Assembly (NCBI GenBank): GCA_026874595.1
Contig: CM049322.1
Location: 42,768,340 to 42,832,339, forward strand
DNA length: 64,000 bases
Reading direction: 5' to 3'
From: Sipunculus nudus
Taxonomy: Eukaryota > Annelida > Sipuncula > Golfingiida > Sipunculidae
Positions 30,982 through 42,674 of the stretch are shown here, piece after piece. Position numbers and translations under genes: made by a program. A model generated the notes under the pieces. That model made no database searches and was not told the origin of the DNA. It worked only from the letters and a program-made list of their open reading frames with translations. Each line of letters starts with the position of its first letter. The first letter of the stretch is position 1.

Positions 30982-33084
30982 ATGAACAAAGCTAACTTCA
31001 ACTACTCTTTGAAAAACATTCCCATCCCTAGTAATCTGTCCTATACCAAATCCCTGATAAGTAAAGTTGAAAGCCTACTTCGGAGAATGCGATGGAAGGC
31101 ATTCCATTTCGAAAACCCTGGTCAAACTTCAGATAAACAAAACTATGGATTCAAAACCACATATTCACCCCCTCATATCGAACACCTCAGGGCATTTGAA
31201 AGTGATATCTACGAAATGGTCCGGTACATTGAATTTCAGCACTCACACAATGCATTCCAGAAACAAATGGCCAATGACATCAAAACAATCAGACAATCTG
31301 ACAATCTCCTAGTACAGGCAGATAAGACAACCAACCTGTACAGTATGCCGAAAGAACACTACAATAAACTTCTTACAGAAAACATCACTAAGACATACAA
31401 AAAAGCAGACAGAAATATCTGTAAAAATATCAATACAGAAGCCAAAGAAATAGCCGGTTCCCTTAACCTAGCAGACCGCATCGAAGTCATGGCCGAGCGC
31501 AATGCTTACATTACTTTGAAAGACCACAAGGATAATTTTGAACAAAACCCCAAGTGCAGATTGATTAATCCAGCAAAATCTGAAATAGGTATCATTAGCA
31601 AAAAGCACTTGGAAAAAATTAATAGCCAACTGAGACTGAAAACCAAACTCAACCAGTGGCAAAATACCGGACAGGTAATATCTTGGTTCAAGAAATTGAA
31701 GCTGAAACAAAAATCTAAGTTCATAAAGTTTGATATTGTTGACTTTTACCCCTCGATCACAGAAGATCTTCTCATGAAAGCCCTCAAATTTGCCAAAACC
31801 ATGGTCTCCATTCCAGAGGATGTTATCAAAACCATCCTGCACAGCAGGAAAAGCTTACTGTTTAGCAACGGTAACACCTGGGTGAAAAAAGATCACACTA
31901 GTTTTGACGTCACCATGGGCAGTTTTGATGGCGCTGAAGTATGCGAAATTGTTGGTTTATACATCCTAGATATGTTGAAAAAGGAATTTGGTGTAAATGC
32001 TCTAGGCCTGTATCGTGATGACGGTTTAGGTTGTTTCCCCAACATGTCTGGACCCAAAGCAGACAGCACCCGTAAGAAAATGATCAAACTCTTTTCCAAT
32101 GTTGGGTTAAAGATAACCATTGAAACTAACCTGACCTGCACAGATTTCTTAGACGTAACATTTGACCTCCAAAATGACATCTTCTACCCTTACAGAAAAC
32201 CGAACAATGACCCTCTCTATATCCACGCACAATCCAATCACCCCCCAGCTATCATTAGGCAGATACCTATGATGATCAGTAAACGTGTTTCTGACAACTC
32301 CTGCAATAAAGAGCTATTTATGAAAGCCAAACCCATGTATGATGAAGCTTTAGCGAAAAGCGGGTTCTCAGAAAGCTTAAAATATGTTGAACCAACAGTG
32401 AAAAGCAAGAGAAACAGGAAAAGGAAAATAATATGGTTTAATCCACCCTACAGCCGTCATGTAAAAACCAACATTGGCAGAAAATTCATGAAACTAGTTG
32501 AAAAACACTTCCCTCAACATCACAGGTACCACAGGTTATTCAACAGGAACAATTTGAAAATTAGCTACAGCTGTCTACCCAACATGTCTAACCTGATCAG
32601 CAAACATAATATGAAGGTTCTAAATTCTGACAATGCTGTGAATGCACCCCAAAAACAATGTAACTGCCGTAAAAAAGACGAATGTCCTATGAATGGTCAA
32701 TGTCAGCTGAAATGCATTGTCTATAAAGCAACAGTTAGAACAGACAATGACGTGAAACACTACATAGGGTGTACTGAAGGTGATTTCAAGACAAGATATA
32801 ATAACCACAAGCAATCCTTTCGGAACAGATCCCACGCTAAAAACACTGAACTGTCTAAACACATTTGGTCACTAAAAGACAACAATATCAATTACAAGCT
32901 CTCCTGGGAAATATCTGCCAAGGCAGCACCTTACTTCTGTTGGACTAGGAAGTGTGATCTCTGCTTGTCTGAAAAGCTACTTATAGCTACGGCCCCCCCT
33001 GGATCATTGTTGAACTCAAGAGCTGAAATTCTCTCCAAGTGCCGCCATCAAAACAAATTCACCCTGAAATATTTTAAAACCTAG
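30982..33084 (+). CDS. Penelope-like RT/GIY-YIG endonuclease, unit 11 (class B)
   Basis: Intact 700-codon class B ORF with S66I, N82Y and G654W. S66I plus N82Y also mark units 15 and 18, while G654W is shared only with unit 4. The 5' and 3' halves therefore have different nearest relatives, which suggests recombination or gene conversion within this unit or loss of G654W in its descendants. Confidence 0.95.
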   Translation: MNKANFNYSLKNIPIPSNLSYTKSLISKVESLLRRMRWKAFHFENPGQTSDKQNYGFKTTYSPPHIEHLRAFESDIYEMVRYIEFQHSHNAFQKQMANDIKTIRQSDNLLVQADKTTNLYSMPKEHYNKLLTENITKTYKKADRNICKNINTEAKEIAGSLNLADRIEVMAERNAYITLKDHKDNFEQNPKCRLINPAKSEIGIISKKHLEKINSQLRLKTKLNQWQNTGQVISWFKKLKLKQKSKFIKFDIVDFYPSITEDLLMKALKFAKTMVSIPEDVIKTILHSRKSLLFSNGNTWVKKDHTSFDVTMGSFDGAEVCEIVGLYILDMLKKEFGVNALGLYRDDGLGCFPNMSGPKADSTRKKMIKLFSNVGLKITIETNLTCTDFLDVTFDLQNDIFYPYRKPNNDPLYIHAQSNHPPAIIRQIPMMISKRVSDNSCNKELFMKAKPMYDEALAKSGFSESLKYVEPTVKSKRNRKRKIIWFNPPYSRHVKTNIGRKFMKLVEKHFPQHHRYHRLFNRNNLKISYSCLPNMSNLISKHNMKVLNSDNAVNAPQKQCNCRKKDECPMNGQCQLKCIVYKATVRTDNDVKHYIGCTEGDFKTRYNNHKQSFRNRSHAKNTELSKHIWSLKDNNINYKLSWEISAKAAPYFCWTRKCDLCLSEKLLIATAPPGSLLNSRAEILSKCRHQNKFTLKYFKT

Positions 33085-33901
33085 CATTCGTACTCATATT
33101 CAGCGTGCCCCCTTAACCCCCCCCCCCCCCCACACGAGGATCCGCTGGGCGGACTGATTTGTTCAGGTGGTTGTTCTCTCACTGCTGGCTCGTGGAGTCC
33201 ATTGGATGACAGGAAAGTTCTACTTTATCCTGGTCTAATGGGCTTTACGACCTTCAGCTAGGAGACTTGCACCACTTGGTATGGGTATAGTATATTTGCC
33301 TTTTATATTGTATATTTGCCTTGTATATTGTGTATTTTCACAGTATATGTGTATTTTTATCATATCATATGTATACTACTGATATGTTCACCGCTTCCAA
33401 GGCCCTATTAGAAATCATTTCAATATGCTGATTGAGCATCCTGGTTATATCTTTGTATTATATTTACTATTTACTACATTATATAACCTCTTTGCCCTGC
33501 CCTGTTATGTTCCAGTATCGCACGTGTACCCCGACCAATCCTATTGTGCACCCGAGAACAATAGGATCAGTGTCAGTCTTTCACATGCCCCCCCCCCGAC
33601 CCGAATCGCACAAAGCATAATCTCGTAATCTCGTAAAGTCTCGGCTTTTCAAACCACGACGTTAGCTTCATTCTAACCACATTCACCTGATGATCGGGTC
33701 GCATCCCGTGAAACAGTCTGTTGTGAATTAACAGTGTTGTTTTTCTTCAGAGTTATACCGCTCTGGCCTAGCTTGTAGGCCATAGAGCACTTTACATCGG
33801 AGGGTAACACTACCTTCTACTCCAGCTCCAGCGACAGGTACGTTGTCGAGCACTCTTGTTAACCCACCCTGTCCAGAAATTCACCTTGTAACATCTACAG
33901 A
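33085..33901 (+). promoter_or_regulatory. Spacer / pseudo-LTR 12
   Basis: 817 bp. C-tract 1 is at 33117-33131 (15 C) and C-tract 2 at 33588-33597 (10 C), identical to spacer 7 in both tracts. Confidence 0.8.
33681..33728 (+). ncRNA. Hammerhead ribozyme, unit 12
   Basis: Unchanged 48-nt motif; predicted cleavage after 33722. Confidence 0.87.
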
Positions 33902-36005
33902 ATGAACAAAGCTAACTTCAACTACTCTTTGAAAAACATTCCCATCCCTAGTAATCTGTCCTATACCAAATCCCTGATAAGTAAAGTTGAAAGCCTACTT
34001 CGGAGAATGCGATGGAAGGCATTCCATTTCGAAAACCCTGGTCAAACTTCAGATAAACAAAACTATGGATTCAAAACCACATATTCACCCCCTCATAGCG
34101 AACACCTCAGGGCATTTGAAAGTGATATCTACGAAATGGTCCGGAACATTGAATTTCAGCACTCACACAATGCATTCCAGAAACAAATGGCCAATGACAT
34201 CAAAACAATCAGACAATCTGACAATCTCCTAGTACAGGCAGATAAGACAACCAACCTGTACAGTATGCCGAAAGAACACTACAATAAACTTCTTACAGAA
34301 AACATCACTAAGACATACAAAAAAGCAGACAGAAATATCTGTAAAAATATCAATACAGAAGCCAAAGAAATAGCCGGTTCCCTTAACCTAGCAGACCGCA
34401 TCGAAGTCATGGCCGAGCGCAATGCTTACATTACTTTGAAAGACCACAAGGATAATTTTGAACAAAACCCCAAGTGCAGATTGATTAATCCAGCAAAATC
34501 TGAAATAGGTATCATTAGCAAAAAGCACTTGGAAAAAATTAATAGCCAACTGAGACTGAAAACCAAACTCAACCAGTGGCAAAATACCGGACAGGTAATA
34601 TCTTGGTTCAAGAAATTGAAGCTGAAACAAAAATCTAAGTTCATAAAGTTTGATATTGTTGACTTTTACCCCTCGATCACAGAAGATCTTCTCATGACAG
34701 CCCTCAAATTTGCCAAAACCATGGTCTCCATTCCAGAGGATGTTATCAAAACCATCCTGCACAGCAGGAAAAGCTTACTGTTTAGCAACGGTAACACCTG
34801 GGTGAAAAAAGATCACACTAGTTTTGACGTCACCATGGGCAGTTTTGATGGCGCTGAAGTATGCGAAATTGTTGGTTTATACATCCTAGATATGTTGAAA
34901 AAGGAATTTGGTGTAAATGCTCTAGGCCTGTATCGTGATGACGGTTTAGGTTGTTTCCCCAACATGTCTGGACCCAAAGCAGACAGCACCCGTAAGAAAA
35001 TGATCAAACTCTTTTCCAATGTTGGGTTAAAGATAACCATTGAAACTAACCTGACCTGCACAGATTTCTTAGACGTAACATTTGACCTCCAAAATGACAT
35101 CTTCTACCCTTACAGAAAACCGAACAATGACCCTCTCTATATCCACGCACAATCCAATCACCCCCCAGCTATCATTAGGCAGATACCTATGATGATCAGT
35201 AAACGTGTTTCTGACAACTCCTGCAATAAAGAGCTATTTATGAAAGCCAAACCCATGTATGATGAAGCTTTAGCGAAAAGCGGGTTCTCAGAAAGCTTAA
35301 AATATGTTGAACCAACAGTGAAAAGCAAGAGAAACAGGAAAAGGAAAATAATATGGTTTAATCCACCCTACAGCCGTCATGTAAAAACCAACATTGGCAG
35401 AAAATTCATGAAACTAGTTGAAAAAACACTTCCCTCAACATCACAGGTACCACAGGTTATTCAACAGGAACAATTTGAAAATTAGCTACAGCTGTCTACC
35501 CAACATGTCTAACCTGATCAGCAAACATAATATGAAGGTTCTAAATTCTGACAATGCTGTGAATGCACCCCAAAAACAATGTAACTGCCGCAAAAAAGAC
35601 GAATGTCCTATGAATGGTCAATGTCAGCTGAAATGCATTGTCTATAAAGCAACAGTTAGAACAGACAATGACGTGAAACACTACATAGGGTGTACTGAAG
35701 GTGATTTCAAGACAAGATATAATAACCACAAGCAATCCTTTCGGAACAGATCCCACGCTAAAAACACTGAACTGTCTAAACACATTTGGTCACTAAAAGA
35801 CAACAATATCAATTACAAGCTCTCCTGGGAAATATCTGCCAAGGCAGCACCTTACTTCTGTGGAACTAGGAAGTGTGATCTCTGCTTGTCTGAAAAGCTA
35901 CTTATAGCTACGGCCCCCCCTGGATCATTGTTGAACTCAAGAGCTGAAATTCTCTCCAAGTGCCGCCATCAAAACAAATTCACCCTGAAATATTTTAAAA
36001 CCTAG
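33902..36005 (+). pseudogene. Chimeric frameshifted Penelope-like RT ORF, unit 12 (unit 7 front, unit 8 back)
   Basis: The upstream spacer and K266T match unit 7, whereas the silent GGA codon at G654 matches unit 8. The six-A run (35421-35426) and the premature TAG (35483-35485) are common to both. The simplest origin is unequal crossing-over between a unit 7 and a unit 8 copy somewhere between codons 266 and 654, fusing them into one unit when the block duplicated. The product would be a 527-residue RT without the endonuclease. Confidence 0.93.
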
Positions 36006-36825
36006 CATTCGTACTCATATTCAGCGTGCCCCCTTAACCCCCCCCCCCCCCCACACGAGGATCCGCTGGGCGGACTGATTTGTTCAGGTGGTTGTTCTCT
36101 CACTGCTGGCTCGTGGAGTCCATTGGATGACAGGAAAGTTCTACTTTATCCTGGTCTAATGGGCTTTACGACCTTCAGCTAGGAGACTTGCACCACTTGG
36201 TATGGGTATAGTATATTTGCCTTTTATATTGTATATTTGCCTTGTATATTGTGTATTTTCACAGTATATGTGTATTTTTATCATATCATATGTATACTAC
36301 TGATATGTTCACCGCTTCCAAGGCCCTATTAGAAATCATTTCAATATGCTGATTGAGCATCCTGGTTATATCTTTGTATTATATTTACTATTTACTACAT
36401 TATATAACCTCTTTGCCCTGCCCTGTTATGTTCCAGTATCGCACGTGTACCCCGACCAATCCTATTGTGCACCCGAGAACAATAGGATCAGTGTCAGTCT
36501 TTCACATGCCCCCCCCCCCCCGACCCGAATCGCACAAAGCATAATCTCGTAATCTCGTAAAGTCTCGGCTTTTCAAACCACGACGTTAGCTTCATTCTAA
36601 CCACATTCACCTGATGATCGGGTCGCATCCCGTGAAACAGTCTGTTGTGAATTAACAGTGTTGTTTTTCTTCAGAGTTATACCGCTCTGGCCTAGCTTGT
36701 AGGCCATAGAGCACTTTACATCGGAGGGTAACACTACCTTCTACTCCAGCTCCAGCGACAGGTACGTTGTCGAGCACTCTTGTTAACCCACCCTGTCCAG
36801 AAATTCACCTTGTAACATCTACAGA
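36006..36825 (+). promoter_or_regulatory. Spacer / pseudo-LTR 13
   Basis: 820 bp. C-tract 1 is at 36038-36052 (15 C) and C-tract 2 at 36509-36521 (13 C). No substitution was noticed. Confidence 0.8.
36605..36652 (+). ncRNA. Hammerhead ribozyme, unit 13
   Basis: Unchanged 48-nt motif; predicted cleavage after 36646. Confidence 0.87.
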
Positions 36826-38928
36826 ATGAACAAAGCTAACTTCAACTACTCTTTGAAAAACATTCCCATCCCTAGTAATCTGTCCTATACCAAATCCCTG
36901 ATAAGTAAAGTTGAAAGCCTACTTCGGAGAATGCGATGGAAGGCATTCCATTTCGAAAACCCTGGTCAAACTTCAGATAAACAAAACTATGGATTCAAAA
37001 CCACATATTCACCCCCTCATAGCGAACACCTCAGGGCATTTGAAAGTGATATCTACGAAATGGTCCGGAACATTGAATTTCAGCACTCACACAATGCATT
37101 CCAGAAACAAATGGCCAATGACATCAAAACAATCAGACAATCTGACAATCTCCTAGTACAGGCAGATAAGACAACCAACCTGTACAGTATGCCGAAAGAA
37201 CACCACAATAAACTTCTTACAGAAAACATCACTAAGACATACAAAAAAGCAGACAGAAATATCTGTAAAAATATCAATACAGAAGCCAAAGAAATAGCCG
37301 GTTCCCTTAACCTAGCAGACCGCATCGAAGTCATGGCCGAGCGCAATGCTTACATTACTTTGAAAGACCACAAGGATAATTTTGAACAAAACCCCAAGTG
37401 CAGATTGATTAATCCAGCAAAATCTGAAATAGGTATCATTAGCAAAAAGCACTTGGAAAAAATTAATAGCCAACTGAGACTGAAAACCAAACTCAACCAG
37501 TGGCAAAATACCGGACAGGTAATATCTTGGTTCAAGAAATTGAAGCTGAAACAAAAATCTAAGTTCATAAAGTTTGATATTGTTGACTTTTACCCCTCGA
37601 TCACAGAAGATCTTCTCATGAAAGCCCTCAAATTTGCCAAAACCATGGTCTCCATTCCAGAGGATGTTATCAAAACCATCCTGCACAGCAGGAAAAGCTT
37701 ACTGTTTAGCAACGGTAACACCTGGGTGAAAAAAGATCACACTAGTTTTGACGTCACCATGGGCAGTTTTGATGGCGCTGAAGTATGCGAAATTGTTGGT
37801 TTATACATCCTAGATATGTTGAAAAAGGAATTTGGTGTAAATGCTCTAGGCCTGTATCGTGATGACGGTTTAGGTTGTTTCCCCAACATGTCTGGACCCA
37901 AAGCAGACAGCACCCGTAAGAAAATGATCAAACTCTTTTCCAATGTTGGGTTAAAGATAACCATTGAAACTAACCTGACCTGCACAGATTTCTTAGACGT
38001 AACATTTGACCTCCAAAATGACATCTTCTACCCTTACAGAAAACCGAACAATGACCCTCTCTATATCCACGCACAATCCAATCACCCCCCAGCTATCATT
38101 AGGCAGATACCTATGATGATCAGTAAACGTGTTTCTGACAACTCCTGCAATAAAGAGCTATTTATGAAAGCCAAACCCATGTATGATGAAGCTTTAGCGA
38201 AAAGCGGGTTCTCAGAAAGCTTAAAATATGTTGAACCAACAGTGAAAAGCAAGAGAAACAGGAAAAGGAAAATAATATGGTTTAATCCACCCTACAGCCG
38301 TCATGTAAAAACCAACATTGGCAGAAAATTCATGAAACTAGTTGAAAAACACTTCCCTCAACATCACAGGTACCACAGGTTATTCAACAGGAACAATTTG
38401 AAAATTAGCTACAGCTGTCTACCCAACATGTCTAACCTGATCAGCAAACATAATATGAAGGTTCTAAATTCTGACAATGCTGTGAATGCACCCCAAAAAC
38501 AATGTAACTGCCGTAAAAAAGACGAATGTCCTATGAATGGTCAATGTCAGCTGAAATGCATTGTCTATAAAGCAACAGTTAGAACAGACAATGACGTGAA
38601 ACACTACATAGGGTGTACTGAAGGTGATTTCAAGACAAGATATAATAACCACAAGCAATCCTTTCGGAACAGATCCCACGCTAAAAACACTGAACTGTCT
38701 AAACACATTTGGTCACTAAAAGACAACAATATCAATTACAAGCTCTCCTGGGAAATATCTGCCAAGGCAGCACCTTACTTCTGTGGGACTAGGAAGTGTG
38801 ATCTCTGCTTGTCTGAAAAGCTACTTATAGCTACGGCCCCCCCTGGATCATTGTTGAACTCAAGAGCTGAAATTCTCTCCAAGTGCCGCCATCAAAACAA
38901 ATTCACCCTGAAATATTTTAAAACCTAG
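36826..38928 (+). CDS. Penelope-like RT/GIY-YIG endonuclease, unit 13 (class B)
   Basis: Intact 700-codon class B ORF with Y127H. Its translation is identical to unit 9, which lies four units upstream (11,693 bp). Confidence 0.95.
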   Translation: MNKANFNYSLKNIPIPSNLSYTKSLISKVESLLRRMRWKAFHFENPGQTSDKQNYGFKTTYSPPHSEHLRAFESDIYEMVRNIEFQHSHNAFQKQMANDIKTIRQSDNLLVQADKTTNLYSMPKEHHNKLLTENITKTYKKADRNICKNINTEAKEIAGSLNLADRIEVMAERNAYITLKDHKDNFEQNPKCRLINPAKSEIGIISKKHLEKINSQLRLKTKLNQWQNTGQVISWFKKLKLKQKSKFIKFDIVDFYPSITEDLLMKALKFAKTMVSIPEDVIKTILHSRKSLLFSNGNTWVKKDHTSFDVTMGSFDGAEVCEIVGLYILDMLKKEFGVNALGLYRDDGLGCFPNMSGPKADSTRKKMIKLFSNVGLKITIETNLTCTDFLDVTFDLQNDIFYPYRKPNNDPLYIHAQSNHPPAIIRQIPMMISKRVSDNSCNKELFMKAKPMYDEALAKSGFSESLKYVEPTVKSKRNRKRKIIWFNPPYSRHVKTNIGRKFMKLVEKHFPQHHRYHRLFNRNNLKISYSCLPNMSNLISKHNMKVLNSDNAVNAPQKQCNCRKKDECPMNGQCQLKCIVYKATVRTDNDVKHYIGCTEGDFKTRYNNHKQSFRNRSHAKNTELSKHIWSLKDNNINYKLSWEISAKAAPYFCGTRKCDLCLSEKLLIATAPPGSLLNSRAEILSKCRHQNKFTLKYFKT

Positions 38929-39749
38929 CATTCGTACTCATATTCAGCGTGCCCCCTTAACCCCCCCCCCCCCCCACACGAGGATCCGCTGGGCGGACTG
39001 ATTTGTTCAGGTGGTTGTTCTCTCACTGCTGGCTCGTGGAGTCCATTGGATGACAGGAAAGTTCTACTTTATCCTGGTCTAATGGGCTTTACGACCTTCA
39101 GCTAGGAGACTTGCACCACTTGGTATGGGTATAGTATATTTGCCTTTTATATTGTATATTTGCCTTGTATATTGTGTATTTTCACAGTATATTTGTATTT
39201 TTATCATATCATATGTATACTACTGATATGTTCACCGCTTCCAAGGCCCTATTAGAAATCATTTCAATATGCTGATTGAGCATCCTGGTTATATCTTTGT
39301 ATTATATTTACTATTTACTACATTATATAACCTCTTTGCCCTGCCCTGTTATGTTCCAGTATCGCACGTGTACCCCGACCAATCCTATTGTGCACCCGAG
39401 AACAATAGGATCAGTGTCAGTCTTTCACATGCCCCCCCCCCCCCCGACCCGAATCGCACAAAGCATAATCTCGTAATCTCGTAAAGTCTCGGCTTTTCAA
39501 ACCACGACGTTAGCTTCATTCTAACCACATTCACCTGATGATCGGGTCGCATCCCGTGAAACAGTCTGTTGTGAATTAACAGTGTTGTTTTTCTTCAGAG
39601 TTATACCGCTCTGGCCTAGCTTGTAGGCCATAGAGCACTTTACATCGGAGGGTAACACTACCTTCTACTCCAGCTCCAGCGACAGGTACGTTGTCGACCA
39701 CTCTTGTTAACCCACCCTGTCCAGAAATTCACCTTGTAACATCTACAGA
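38929..39749 (+). promoter_or_regulatory. Spacer / pseudo-LTR 14
   Basis: 821 bp. C-tract 1 is at 38961-38975 (15 C) and C-tract 2 at 39432-39445 (14 C). It carries the spacer 10 substitutions at 39193 (T) and 39698 (C). Confidence 0.8.
39529..39576 (+). ncRNA. Hammerhead ribozyme, unit 14
   Basis: Unchanged 48-nt motif; predicted cleavage after 39570. Confidence 0.87.
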
Positions 39750-41852
39750 ATGAACAAAGCTAACTTCAACTACTCTTTGAAAAACATTCCCATCCCTAGT
39801 AATCTGTCCTATACCAAATCCCTGATAAGTAAAGTTGAAAGCCTACTTCGGAGAATGCGATGGAAGGCATTCCATTTCGAAAACCCTGGTCAAACTTCAG
39901 ATAAACAAAACTATGGATTCAAAACCACATATTCACCCCCTCATAGCGAACACCTCAGGGCATTTGAAAGTGATATCTACGAAATGGTCCGGTACATTGA
40001 ATTTCAGCACTCACACAATGCATTCCAGAAACAAATGGCCAATGACATCAAAACAATCAGACAATCTGACAATCTCCTAGTACAGGCAGATAAGACAACC
40101 AACCTGTACAGTATGCCGAAAGAACACTACAATAAACTTCTTACAGAAAACATCACTAAGACATACAAAAAAGCAGACAGAAATATCTGTAAAAATATCA
40201 ATACAGAAGCCAAAGAAATAGCCGGTTCCCTTAACCTAGCAGACCGCATCGAAGTCATGGCCGAGCGCAATGCTTACATTACTTTGAAAGACCACAAGGA
40301 TAATTTTGAACAAAACCCCAAGTGCAGATTGATTAATCCAGCAAAATCTGAAATAGGTATCATTAGCAAAAAGCACTTGGAAAAAATTAATAGCCAACTG
40401 AGACTGAAAACCAAACTCAACCAGTGGCAAAATACCGGACAGGTAATATCTTGGTTCAAGAAATTGAAGCTGAAACAAAAATCTAAGTTCATAAAGTTTG
40501 ATATTGTTGACTTTTACCCTTCGATCACAGAAGATCTTCTCATGAAAGCCCTCAAATTTGCCAAAACCATGGTCTCCATTCCAGAGGATGTTATCAAAAC
40601 CATCCTGCACAGCAGGAAAAGCTTACTGTTTAGCAACGGTAACACCTGGGTGAAAAAAGATCACACTAGTTTTGACGTCACCATGGGCAGTTTTGATGGC
40701 GCTGAAGTATGCGAAATTGTTGGTTTATACATCCTAGATATGTTGAAAAAGGAATTTGGTGTAAATGCTCTAGGCCTGTATCGTGATGACGGTTTAGGTT
40801 GTTTCCCCAACATGTCTGGACCCAAAGCAGACAGCACCCGTAAGAAAATGATCAAACTCTTTTCCAATGTTGGGTTAAAGATAACCATTGAAACTAACCT
40901 GACCTGCACAGATTTCTTAGACGTAACATTTGACCTCCAAAATGACATCTTCTACCCTTACAGAAAACCGAACAATGACCCTCTCTATATCCACGCACAA
41001 TCCAATCACCCCCCAGCTATCATTAGGCAGATACCTATGATGATCAGTAAACGTGTTTCTGACAACTCCTGCAATAAAGAGCTATTTATGAAAGCCAAAC
41101 CCATGTATGATGAAGCTTTAGCGAAAAGCGGGTTCTCAGAAAGCTTAAAATATGTTGAACCAACAGTGAAAAGCAAGAGAAACAGGAAAAGGAAAATAAT
41201 ATGGTTTAATCCACCCTACAGCCGTCATGTAAAAACCAACATTGGCAGAAAATTCATGAAACTAGTTGAAAAACACTTCCCTCAACATCACAGGTACCAC
41301 AGGTTATTCAACAGGAACAATTTGAAAATTAGCTACAGCTGTCTACCCAACATGTCTAACCTGATCAGCAAACATAATATGAAGGTTCTAAATTCTGACA
41401 ATGCTGTGAATGCACCCCAAAAACAATGTAACTGCCGTAAAAAAGACGAATGTCCTATGAATGGTCAATGTCAGCTGAAATGCATTGTCTATAAAGCAAC
41501 AGTTAGAACAGACAATGACGTGAAACACTACATAGGGTGTACTGAAGGTGATTTCAAGACAAGATATAATAACCACAAGCAATCCTTTCGGAACAGATCC
41601 CACGCTAAAAACACTGAACTGTCTAAACACATTTGGTCACTAAAAGACAACAATATCAATTACAAGCTCTCCTGGGAAATATCTGCCAAGGCAGCACCTT
41701 ACTTCTGTGGGACTAGGAAGTGTGATCTCTGCTTGTCTGAAAAGCTACTTATAGCTACGGCCCCCCCTGGATCATTGTTGAACTCAAGAGCTGAAATTCT
41801 CTCCAAGTGCCGCCATCAAAACAAATTCACCCTGAAATATTTTAAAACCTAG
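39750..41852 (+). CDS. Penelope-like RT/GIY-YIG endonuclease, unit 14 (class B)
   Basis: Intact 700-codon class B ORF with N82Y and the silent CCT codon at P257. The translation is identical to unit 10, its counterpart four units upstream. Only C-tract lengths were seen to differ between the two units. Confidence 0.95.
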   Translation: MNKANFNYSLKNIPIPSNLSYTKSLISKVESLLRRMRWKAFHFENPGQTSDKQNYGFKTTYSPPHSEHLRAFESDIYEMVRYIEFQHSHNAFQKQMANDIKTIRQSDNLLVQADKTTNLYSMPKEHYNKLLTENITKTYKKADRNICKNINTEAKEIAGSLNLADRIEVMAERNAYITLKDHKDNFEQNPKCRLINPAKSEIGIISKKHLEKINSQLRLKTKLNQWQNTGQVISWFKKLKLKQKSKFIKFDIVDFYPSITEDLLMKALKFAKTMVSIPEDVIKTILHSRKSLLFSNGNTWVKKDHTSFDVTMGSFDGAEVCEIVGLYILDMLKKEFGVNALGLYRDDGLGCFPNMSGPKADSTRKKMIKLFSNVGLKITIETNLTCTDFLDVTFDLQNDIFYPYRKPNNDPLYIHAQSNHPPAIIRQIPMMISKRVSDNSCNKELFMKAKPMYDEALAKSGFSESLKYVEPTVKSKRNRKRKIIWFNPPYSRHVKTNIGRKFMKLVEKHFPQHHRYHRLFNRNNLKISYSCLPNMSNLISKHNMKVLNSDNAVNAPQKQCNCRKKDECPMNGQCQLKCIVYKATVRTDNDVKHYIGCTEGDFKTRYNNHKQSFRNRSHAKNTELSKHIWSLKDNNINYKLSWEISAKAAPYFCGTRKCDLCLSEKLLIATAPPGSLLNSRAEILSKCRHQNKFTLKYFKT

Positions 41853-42674
41853 CATTCGTACTCATATTCAGCGTGCCCCCTTAACCCCCCCCCCCCCCCC
41901 ACACGAGGATCCGCTGGGCGGACTGATTTGTTCAGGTGGTTGTTCTCTCACTGCTGGCTCGTGGAGTCCATTGGATGACAGGAAAGTTCTACTTTATCCT
42001 GGTCTAATGGGCTTTACGACCTTCAGCTAGGAGACTTGCACCACTTGGTATGGGTATAGTATATTTGCCTTTTATATTGTATATTTGCCTTGTATATTGT
42101 GTATTTTCACAGTATATGTGTATTTTTATCATATCATATGTATACTACTGATATGTTCACCGCTTCCAAGGCCCTATTAGAAATCATTTCAATATGCTGA
42201 TTGAGCATCCTGGTTATATCTTTGTATTATATTTACTATTTACTACATTATATAACCTCTTTGCCCTGCCCTGTTATGTTCCAGTATCGCACGTGTACCC
42301 CGACCAATCCTATTGTGCACCCGAGAACAATAGGATCAGTGTCAGTCTTTCACATGCCCCCCCCCCCCCCGACCCGAATCGCACAAAGCATAATCTCGTA
42401 ATCTCGTAAAGTCTCGGCTTTTCAAACCACGACGTTAGCTTCATTCTAACCACATTCACCTGATGATCGGGTCGCATCCCGTGAAACAGTCTGTTGTGAA
42501 TTAACAGTGTTGTTTTTCTTCAGAGTTATACCGCTCTGGCCTAGCTTGTAGGCCATAGAGCACTTTACATCGGAGGGTAACACTACCTTCTACTCCAGCT
42601 CCAGCGACAGGTACGTTGTCGAGCACTCTTGTTAACCCACCCTGTCCAGAAATTCACCTTGTAACATCTACAGA
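41853..42674 (+). promoter_or_regulatory. Spacer / pseudo-LTR 15
   Basis: 822 bp. C-tract 1 is at 41885-41900 (16 C) and C-tract 2 at 42357-42370 (14 C). No substitution was noticed. Confidence 0.8.
42454..42501 (+). ncRNA. Hammerhead ribozyme, unit 15
   Basis: Unchanged 48-nt motif; predicted cleavage after 42495. Confidence 0.87.
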
